Source of the DNA: JAIQGF01 sp051006995
GTDB taxonomy: Bacteria > Acidobacteriota > Terriglobia > Terriglobales > Acidobacteriaceae
Direction of reading: 5' to 3'
Assembly (NCBI GenBank): GCA_051006995.1
Contig: JBPCSQ010000031.1
Coordinates: 91,936-155,935, forward strand
Length of the DNA: 64,000 nucleotides
Shown here: piece by piece, positions 57,992-64,000 of the stretch
How positions within the stretch are numbered: the stretch's first letter is position 1
How the letters are laid out: the number at the start of each line of letters is the position of its first letter
Program-made: the position numbers and the translations under genes
The notes under the pieces: generated by a model
Database searches by the model: none
What the model was told of the DNA's origin: nothing
What the model saw: the letters and a program-made list of their open reading frames with translations, nothing else

Positions 57992-58696
57992 ATGGCTGTT
58001 GGCTTGGAGAAACGGAATATCCTCGTCGTCGACGACGAGCGGCAGATCACGCGCGTGTTGAAGACTGCCTTGTCCAGCCGCGGTTATGCCATTCGCACTG
58101 CTTTGGATGGCGATGAAGCGCTCCACGTCATCAGGGATTGGTCGCCCGATATCGTGATCACCGATTTGCGCATGCCCAACATGGATGGGCTGGAGCTGTG
58201 CAAGAAGATCCGCGCCAAGTCTCAAGTCCCCATCATCGTCCTTTCGGTCAAGGGCGAAGATCAAGTCAAGGTCGAGGCGCTCGATGCCGGTGCCGATGAT
58301 TACGTCACCAAGCCTTTCAGCGTGGAGGAATTGCTCGCCCGCATCCGTGCTTCTCTGCGCCGCGCCTCCGTTGCGCAGGAACCTTTGCCCGATACCATTG
58401 CCATCGGCGATTTCCGCATTGACCTGCAGGCCAGGACCGTCTCCGTCCAAGAGCGGGAAGTCCGGCTCACGCCCAAGGAATTTGATCTCCTTCTCTATCT
58501 GGCACGCCATCCCGGCAAGGTTCTCACCCATCGCGCTCTGCTCGCGGCCGTATGGGGCGAGAGCAGCGTCACCCAGCCGGAATATCTGCGCGTCTTCATC
58601 GGCCACCTGAGGAAGAAGTTAGAGCCGGACGAAGGTCCGCCACGCTACATCCTCACCGATCCTTGGATCGGATACCGGTTCGAGCCCGGCGAGTAA
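57992..58696 (+). CDS. KdpE-like response regulator (OmpR/PhoB type)
   Basis: The 234-aa regulator has a receiver domain with Asp58 (DIVITDLRMPNMDG), Lys107 (YVTKPFSVEELLARI) and acidic DDE at 14-16. A winged-helix output domain (~140-232) has RLTPKEFDLLLYLARHPGKV and EYLRVFIGHLRKKLEPDEG, close to KdpE. It starts 25 bp after the transporter. It is the expected partner of the kinase at 54449. Confidence 0.94.
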   Translation: MAVGLEKRNILVVDDERQITRVLKTALSSRGYAIRTALDGDEALHVIRDWSPDIVITDLRMPNMDGLELCKKIRAKSQVPIIVLSVKGEDQVKVEALDAGADDYVTKPFSVEELLARIRASLRRASVAQEPLPDTIAIGDFRIDLQARTVSVQEREVRLTPKEFDLLLYLARHPGKVLTHRALLAAVWGESSVTQPEYLRVFIGHLRKKLEPDEGPPRYILTDPWIGYRFEPGE

Positions 58697-58756
58697 GCCC
58701 TCCGGGCCTCACCCGCCGGTCGTATGCGTGGTTCCTCTCCTCGCCGTTTTATCGCT

Positions 58757-58776
58757 TTTTTACGATCTTTTTATTC
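58757..58776 (+). promoter_or_regulatory. Candidate KdpE-type operator after the regulator gene
   Basis: TTTTTACGATCTTTTTATTC matches the 55614 site at 18 of 20 positions with the same 11-bp TTTTTA period. It precedes the small ORF at 58857 and the porin gene. Confidence 0.58.
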
Positions 58777-58856
58777 GAGGTTTATGGCTGGCGGTTTCCA
58801 ATCATCCTCAGGATCTCGCGCCGGGAATTGCACCGGTGCGCAATCGTCAGGTTGAT

Positions 58857-59099
58857 ATGGCTGCCACCACCATCCTTGGGATGATCTCGGGCGCCGGCGT
58901 CCTCTTCCTCTGCTACTTCCTCGTGGCCTCCTGGAAGGATGCCGGTCCCCGCCCCGTTGTGGGTTACCTGCTGACCATCGAGCATGGTGGGAGCCAAGGG
59001 ACATCTCGCCTTCCGCCGAGGCGCATTTCTCCGTTTCGCATCTCTGGCGGGAATCCCAGCGATAGTCTCCAGGGTCAATCTCGCTGGAGCAGCTGCTAA
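58857..59099 (+). CDS. Possible small single-helix protein, KdpF-like position
   Basis: The 80-aa product begins MAATTILGMISGAGVLFLCY and FLVASWKDAG, one membrane helix, and then a Ser/Arg/Gly-rich tail of weak coding character. AGG lies five bases before the ATG. Its place behind an operator-like site and beside the K+ module recalls KdpF, but KdpF is only ~29 aa and the tail may not be real coding sequence. Confidence 0.4.
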   Translation: MAATTILGMISGAGVLFLCYFLVASWKDAGPRPVVGYLLTIEHGGSQGTSRLPPRRISPFRISGGNPSDSLQGQSRWSSC

Positions 59100-59111
59100 A
59101 GACTCTCGTTG

Positions 59112-60710
59112 ATGGCCATTCCTATCGGCGACAAGCTGTCGGACGGGAAATCATTGCCCACGAAAACCAAATTGGCCCATAGCAGGCTTGCAACTCTTAT
59201 TCTTGCTCTTTGTTTCTCGACAACGAGCCTGGTTGCGCAGCAAAACACCGCCTCATCCCAACCGCCGGTTCAAACTGCACTCGAACCCTCTGAACGTGAA
59301 CGCATGCTGATGCAGCGCATTGAGGACCTTGAGCGCAGGCTGGCGGCTCTCGAGGCGCACGAACGCTCAAGCAGCGAACCGCAGCATGAGGATCGTACTT
59401 ACCCAGAACCGCCGGCCAATGGTGCTTCCTCGCCAGCTGACAACGGACTCCATGAGCCGTTTGCGTTCGCGGACTGGACCTGGTTGAATGGCAACCCGCG
59501 TACCCGGCAGTTGCCGCTCGATACCAAATTCTTTACTCCAGAAATCCGCGCTGATGTTGATTACGTCTATGATTTCGCCCATCCGCGCGATGACACCATC
59601 GGCGGCTCCAGCGAGATCTTCCGCGCCAATGAAGTACAGGTCACTCAGCTGGGCGTCGGGGGCGACTTCCACTACGACAACGTTCGTGCTCGCGTCATGA
59701 CGCAATTCGGCATGTATTCGCAAGCCACGCCGCGCAACGACCCCAGTCCCGCGCGTGGCCAGTGGAATCTTGCCGGCGCTTACCGTTATCTGTCCGAAGC
59801 CTACGGCGGCTATCACTTCAATAAATGGCACGGCATTAACGTGGATGCAGGCATCTTCATGTCCTACGTTGGCCTGTTCAGTTACTACAACTTCGACAAC
59901 TGGGCCTATCAGCCATCGTACGTGTCGTCCAACACGCCCTGGTTCTTCAACGGTATTCGGGTGCAGGTGTTTCCGACAGAAAAGCTGAAGATCGAACCTT
60001 GGTTCGTGAACGGCTGGCAATCCTATGGCAGGTTCAACCAGCGTCCTGGCTTCGGTTTTCAGCTGCTGTGGCGTCCCAACGGCAGTTGGTCGATACTGGG
60101 CAATCAGTATTTCATCGGCCGCGACACGCCGGGAGTCAGCGGCCGCAGTCGTTTTCACAGCGACAACAGCATTCAGTACAAATACTACGAACGCCGCGGT
60201 GCCCGGCTCGACCGCGCTGCTCTGACGTTCACCTTCGATCTGGGCTGCGAGAGCGGCGGCGGCGTGAGCTGCTTCGGCAATACCTCAGCCGGACCCAAGC
60301 AGAGCTTCTTGGGCTTCATGCTCTACAACCGTGTTTGGTTCCACCGCGACTTGTTTGCCGGCACCATCGGCGGAGGCGCCATCAACAACCCCGGCCGTTA
60401 CCTGGTCCTGCTGCCGCCCATCAACGGCGCTACGGCCGCCTCGGGCACGCCGTACTTCACGCAGAATCCCGGCGATTCCTTCAAGGCGTGGGATGTCTCC
60501 GGCACCTTCGATTACATGCCTAGCCAGTACATTACGTTTCGCTGGGAATACAACCACCGCGCGGCCAATGTTCCCTACTTTTCCGGATCTGGCGGCATTA
60601 CTCCCCCCGGCGGCAATGCCGGCCCAGCCGGATCGCTCATTCCCGGCTTCACTCCCGACCTGCGCAAACGCGAAAGCCGCTTGAACATGGCAATCCTGGT
60701 GAAGTTCTGA
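59112..60710 (+). CDS. Outer-membrane beta-barrel porin-like protein
   Basis: The 532-aa product has a signal (ATLILALCFSTTSLVAQ, with a long basic N-region), a short coiled coil (MLMQRIEDLERRLAALEAHE) and a barrel rich in aromatic alternating strands (GGYHFNKWHGINVDAGIFMS, GIRVQVFPTEKLKIEPWFVN) ending NMAILVKF with the C-terminal Phe of BAM substrates. A coiled coil before the barrel is common in BBP2/DUF1597-type porins. Position after the second operator-like site suggests it belongs to the K+ response. ATG 59112 is used over TTG 59109. Confidence 0.88.
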   Translation: MAIPIGDKLSDGKSLPTKTKLAHSRLATLILALCFSTTSLVAQQNTASSQPPVQTALEPSERERMLMQRIEDLERRLAALEAHERSSSEPQHEDRTYPEPPANGASSPADNGLHEPFAFADWTWLNGNPRTRQLPLDTKFFTPEIRADVDYVYDFAHPRDDTIGGSSEIFRANEVQVTQLGVGGDFHYDNVRARVMTQFGMYSQATPRNDPSPARGQWNLAGAYRYLSEAYGGYHFNKWHGINVDAGIFMSYVGLFSYYNFDNWAYQPSYVSSNTPWFFNGIRVQVFPTEKLKIEPWFVNGWQSYGRFNQRPGFGFQLLWRPNGSWSILGNQYFIGRDTPGVSGRSRFHSDNSIQYKYYERRGARLDRAALTFTFDLGCESGGGVSCFGNTSAGPKQSFLGFMLYNRVWFHRDLFAGTIGGGAINNPGRYLVLLPPINGATAASGTPYFTQNPGDSFKAWDVSGTFDYMPSQYITFRWEYNHRAANVPYFSGSGGITPPGGNAGPAGSLIPGFTPDLRKRESRLNMAILVKF

Positions 60711-60809
60711 CCGGCTTCGCCGGGAGTTTGACCGCCCGCTTCCCTCGCTTTATATTCAATGGGTTGTCATCTCTCTAGCGGATGAATTCTGTACAGGAAC
60801 CGCACTCCT

Positions 60810-62111
60810 TTGAGCCCAACGGAAACCAATGCCTCCACCCGCCGCGAGATTCAGGTCGAAATTCCGGCCGACGTCGTTTCCCGCGAAACCGAAAACGTCG
60901 TCCGTAAAATGCAGTCCGTCGCCCGCCTGCCTGGCTTCCGCCGCGGCAAGGTGCCCTCCACCGTCATTCGTCAGCGTTTTGCCGAGGAGATCAAGTCCGA
61001 GGTCGTAGAGTCTCTCGTCCCGAAATATTTCCACGACGAAGCAGGACGGCAGAAACTGGTGCCCGTTTCCCAGCCCCGTGTCTCCGACCTGCACATTGCC
61101 GAGGGTGAGCCCCTGCGCTTTAAGGCAACATTCGAAGTTCTTCCTGAAATCGAAGTGTCGGGCTACCAGGAGCTCCGAGTCGAAAAGCCGGACACCGCGG
61201 TCACCGACCAGGAGATCGACGAATCGCTGAACCGCCTGCGCGAGCAGCACGCCACGTTCACCGCCGTCGAAGGCCGCGCGCTCGCCGACGGTGATTTTGC
61301 CCAGGTCGCGCTCGAAGGCCTGCCCAAGGCTTCCGCCGGCGGACCCGAAGAACCGCCTACCGCCGAACAGCCCAAGCCAGTGCATCTCGACGACGTTATG
61401 GTCGAGCTGGCCGGCGCAAACACGGTACGTGAGTTCTCCGACAACCTCCGCGGTACCAATCCCGGCGACACTCGCAGCTTCGAGGTTTCCTATCCCGCTG
61501 ATTTTTCCGACCAGCGCCTCGCCGGTAAGACCTTCGCGTACACCGTGAACGTCAAAGCCATCAAGCAAAAGAATCTCCCGGAACTGAACGACGCCTTTGC
61601 CAAAGAACTCGGCGAATTCGAAACCCTCGATGTGCTGAAACAGAAGATTCGCGAGGGCCTGGAGCACGAGAAGCAGCACGAGGCCGAGCGCGAGGGCAAG
61701 GAAAAGATCCTCGACGAGCTGGTCAAGCGCAACGATTTCCAGGTTCCCGATGCTCTGGTGGACCGCCAGGTGGACCTCCGCCTGGAGCGCGGCCTGCGCG
61801 CCCTGGCCTCCCAGGGCATGCGTCCCGAGGACATGAAGAAAATGGACTTCAACCGGCTCCGCGCCGGCCAGCGTGAAGCTGCCGCGCGCGAGGTCAAGGC
61901 CTCGCTCCTGCTCGACAAAATCGCCGAAGCTGAAAAAATCGAGGTGTCGGATCAGGAAATTGACGCCGAAGTCGAAGCTTTGGCTACTCAGACCAAGCAG
62001 TCTGCCGATGCCGTTCGGGCTCGTTTGACGCGTGAGGGCGCGCTCGATAGAATCCGAAACAGACTGCGCAACGACAAAGCCCTCGACTTTCTTTACCGCC
62101 GCTCCGCCTGA
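60810..62111 (+). CDS. tig: Trigger factor
   Basis: This is a ribosome-bound chaperone with peptidyl-prolyl isomerase activity. The 433-aa protein has the ribosome-binding GFRRGKVP loop (LPGFRRGKVPSTVIRQRF), a PPIase domain (~150-250) and the C-terminal chaperone arms. An insert of about 25 residues (PKASAGGPEEPPTAEQPK) sits in the PPIase domain, and its FKBP core is weakly conserved, so isomerase activity may be reduced. The start is TTG 60810. It is the first gene of tig-clpP-clpX. Confidence 0.95.
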   Translation: MSPTETNASTRREIQVEIPADVVSRETENVVRKMQSVARLPGFRRGKVPSTVIRQRFAEEIKSEVVESLVPKYFHDEAGRQKLVPVSQPRVSDLHIAEGEPLRFKATFEVLPEIEVSGYQELRVEKPDTAVTDQEIDESLNRLREQHATFTAVEGRALADGDFAQVALEGLPKASAGGPEEPPTAEQPKPVHLDDVMVELAGANTVREFSDNLRGTNPGDTRSFEVSYPADFSDQRLAGKTFAYTVNVKAIKQKNLPELNDAFAKELGEFETLDVLKQKIREGLEHEKQHEAEREGKEKILDELVKRNDFQVPDALVDRQVDLRLERGLRALASQGMRPEDMKKMDFNRLRAGQREAAAREVKASLLLDKIAEAEKIEVSDQEIDAEVEALATQTKQSADAVRARLTREGALDRIRNRLRNDKALDFLYRRSA

Positions 62112-62154
62112 AGGGCGGTGTTTCGTCTTCTCCGCACGGAAGGAGCCACATTCG

Positions 62155-62742
62155 ATGCTAGTGCCCATGGTGATTGAGCAGACCGGTCGCGGCGAGCGCG
62201 CTTACGACATCTACTCGAGGCTGCTGCGCGACAACATCATTTTTATCGGCACGCCGATTGACGACAACATCGCCAATCTGGTCATCGCCCAGTTGCTGTT
62301 TCTGGCCGCCGAAGACCCGGAGAAGGATATCCAGCTCTACATCAACTCCCCGGGCGGCTCCATCACGTCCGGGATGGCGATCTACGACACCATGCAGTAC
62401 ATCAAGCCGGATGTGATGACCATCTGCATCGGGCAGGCGGCCTCGATGGCGGCGGTGCTGCTGACGGCGGGGGCGGCCAAGAAGCGGTTCGCGCTGCCGA
62501 ACTCGCGCATCCTGATCCATCAGCCGCACATCATGGGCGGGCTATCCGGGCAGGCCACCGACATTGACATCCACGCGCGCGAGATCCTGCGCATGCGCGA
62601 GTTGCTCAACCAGATCATGGCCAAGCACACCGGCCAGACGCTGGAAAAGGTGGAAAAGGACGTGGAGCGCGATTTCATCATGAATGCCGAGCAGGGCAAA
62701 GAGTACGGCATCATCGACGACATCATTTACCGTCCCCGCTGA
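62155..62742 (+). CDS. clpP: ATP-dependent Clp protease proteolytic subunit
   Basis: This serine peptidase forms the 14-mer chamber served by ClpX. The 195-aa protein has Ser97 (GQAASMAAVLL), His122 (ILIHQPH) and Asp173 (VERDFIM), the complete triad, and INSPGGSITSGMAIYDTM. The propeptide is very short (MLVPMVIEQT). GGAAGGAG precedes the ATG. It starts 43 bp after tig. Confidence 0.97.
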   Translation: MLVPMVIEQTGRGERAYDIYSRLLRDNIIFIGTPIDDNIANLVIAQLLFLAAEDPEKDIQLYINSPGGSITSGMAIYDTMQYIKPDVMTICIGQAASMAAVLLTAGAAKKRFALPNSRILIHQPHIMGGLSGQATDIDIHAREILRMRELLNQIMAKHTGQTLEKVEKDVERDFIMNAEQGKEYGIIDDIIYRPR

Positions 62743-62981
62743 GCCGGTTCTTGTGGCACACTGGCCGGTGACGACGGTCACATGGCGATGTTTGCGTGAT
62801 GGGTGCACAATAACAGCTGGATACACCCCATCTGCCAAATCGGGCGGATGTGGCGCACCCGGGCACCCGCAAATGTGGGCCCGGCAGGACGGGACGGCGC
62901 CGGTCCCGAGTGCAAGGCGGCGCGCTCCGGCATCGCGGTACGATGTTCGCGCGGACGGAGCCCGGTTGAAGGAGTGATTGG

Positions 62982-64000
62982 GTGAAACCACGGTCAGGAT
63001 CCGAGGACACGCTACGCTGCTCGTTTTGCCACAAATCCCAGGACGCCGTCGCCAAGCTGATTTCGTCGCCCAGCGACTACCCGCGCGCCTACATCTGCGA
63101 TGAATGCGTGGCAGTCTGCAATTCCATCCTGGAAGACGACCGCACCGAGACGCACGCCTCTGCCGCTCCCGACCACCTGCCCAAACCCGCCGAGGTGAAG
63201 TCGTTCCTCGATCAGTACGTCATCGGCCAGGACCAGACCAAGAAAAAGCTGGCGGTCGCGGTTTACAACCATTACAAGCGCATCCACATGAACCGCCAGC
63301 GCAACAGCGAGGTGGAGTTGGCGAAGTCGAACATTCTGCTGATCGGCCCGACGGGGACGGGCAAGACGCTGCTGGCGCAGACGCTGGCGCGCATCCTCGA
63401 CGTGCCGTTCACGATGGCGGACGCGACGACGCTGACCGAAGCCGGCTATGTCGGCGAGGACGTCGAGAACATCATCCTGAAGCTGCTGCAGGCCGCCGAC
63501 TACAATGTCGAGCGCGCGCAGCGCGGCATCGTCTACATCGACGAAATCGACAAGATATCGCGCAAGTCCGACAACCCGTCCATCACGCGCGACGTGTCGG
63601 GTGAGGGCGTGCAGCAGGCGCTGCTGAAGATCATGGAAGGCACCGTCGCCTCCGTGCCGCCGCAGGGCGGGCGCAAGCATCCGCAGCAGGAGTTCCTGCA
63701 GGTCGACACCACCAACATCCTGTTCATCTGCGGCGGCGCCTTCGCCGGCCTGGAGAAGATCATCTCCGGCAGCGGCCATGGCGCGGGCATCGGCTTTGGC
63801 GCCAAGGTCGTGGATCCGGACGAGCGGCGCACGGGCGAGATCCTGCGCGGTGTCGAGCCGGACGACCTGATGCGCTTCGGCCTGATCCCGGAATTCATCG
63901 GCCGCCTGCCGGTGATCGCCTCGCTGGAAGACCTGGACGAAGGCGCGCTGGTCAAGATCCTGACCGAGCCGAAGAACGCCCTGGTCAAGCAGTACGGCCG
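62982..64000 (+). CDS. clpX: ATP-dependent Clp protease ATPase subunit ClpX (cut by window edge)
   Basis: This unfoldase feeds ClpP. GTG 62982 follows AAGGAG by seven bases. The visible 339 residues include the zinc-binding domain (Cys13, 16, 39, 42; LRCSFCHKSQ, YICDECVAVC), Walker A LLIGPTGTGKT, Walker B GIVYIDEIDKISRK, the GYVGEDVE pore loop and the sensor 1 region NILFICGGAF. The gene runs off the right end after LTEPKNALVKQYGR, so about 80 residues are missing. The 239 bp between clpP and clpX contain repeat-like CACCCGGGCACCC sequence. Confidence 0.97.
   Translation, partial: MKPRSGSEDTLRCSFCHKSQDAVAKLISSPSDYPRAYICDECVAVCNSILEDDRTETHASAAPDHLPKPAEVKSFLDQYVIGQDQTKKKLAVAVYNHYKRIHMNRQRNSEVELAKSNILLIGPTGTGKTLLAQTLARILDVPFTMADATTLTEAGYVGEDVENIILKLLQAADYNVERAQRGIVYIDEIDKISRKSDNPSITRDVSGEGVQQALLKIMEGTVASVPPQGGRKHPQQEFLQVDTTNILFICGGAFAGLEKIISGSGHGAGIGFGAKVVDPDERRTGEILRGVEPDDLMRFGLIPEFIGRLPVIASLEDLDEGALVKILTEPKNALVKQYG

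Noticed and set aside
60756..62168. Long open frame (470 codons) on the minus strand opposite trigger factor
   Set aside because: The plus strand clearly encodes trigger factor; the opposite frame has no recognisable protein features.
1..64000. CRISPR arrays
   Set aside because: No regularly spaced direct repeats were seen; the repeats here are palindromic, dispersed and irregular.

Overview
The window is a 64 kb piece of a GC-rich, diderm bacterial chromosome, most probably from a soil-type Acidobacteriota (inference). The evidence is an outer-membrane porin ending in Phe, a LolA lipoprotein carrier, a type IV pilus of the PilB/C/M/N/O/T type, several TMTC-like membrane proteins with TPR tails, serine-rich exported proteins, and many short palindromic intergenic repeats. 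Genes lie on both strands in short operons. Two tRNA genes are present (Ser-CGA and Leu-UAG). I saw no rRNA, CRISPR array or prophage.

Layout. 1-6.9 kb holds glutamine synthetase (glnA), a GNAT acetyltransferase, a LysR regulator, and an ACP / ketoacyl-synthase / exported-protein trio. 7.0-11.0 kb is a polyamine block: pyruvoyl arginine decarboxylase, a deoxyhypusine-synthase-like enzyme, N-carbamoylputrescine amidohydrolase and agmatine deiminase, which together run from arginine to putrescine and possibly beyond. 11-14.1 kb carries a lone nuoI and two exported proteins that share a cysteine-bracketed domain. 14.4-24 kb is housekeeping and stress genes (tadA, a CBS protein, tRNA-Ser, pheA, CsbD, RimI-like, a zinc alcohol dehydrogenase, a DJ-1/PfpI protein, a TPR lipoprotein, rlmN). 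24-34.6 kb has an M16 peptidase and three paralogous TMTC-like genes, interrupted by a complete mobile element at 29092-31870 and by the major pilin gene pilA. 34.7-47.4 kb has an ABC exporter, lolA, the pilC-pilB-pilM-pilN-pilO-pilP-like-pseudopilin operon, erpA and pilT. 47.5-54.3 kb is mixed (a possible cysteine-peptidase-fold protein, tRNA-Leu, a DUF3467 protein, a GT39-like transferase, a family 5 uracil-DNA glycosylase, an APC permease, yjbQ). 54.4-60.7 kb is a KdpDE-like two-component system around an APC/KimA-like transporter and a porin, with two matching T-rich operator-like sites. The window ends in the classic tig-clpP-clpX operon, cut inside clpX.

The strongest unusual signals are: (1) a 2779-bp IS1-like element with 29-bp perfect inverted ends, an 8-bp target duplication and three passenger genes, including a trypsin-like protease, with ORFs that abut both ends; (2) short palindromic repeats inserted in frame into coding genes (agmatine deiminase, a GT39-like transferase, probably rlmN), resembling the Rickettsia palindromic elements; (3) a near-identical T-rich motif with an 11-bp internal repeat before the transporter and before the small-ORF/porin pair, suggesting a KdpE-type potassium regulon; (4) a cysteine-bracketed domain seen four times in three exported proteins, one of which ends in an LPQTA-hydrophobic-RRKK tail; (5) a perfect CRP/FNR-type palindrome plus a second half-conserved site upstream of a 44-codon gene.
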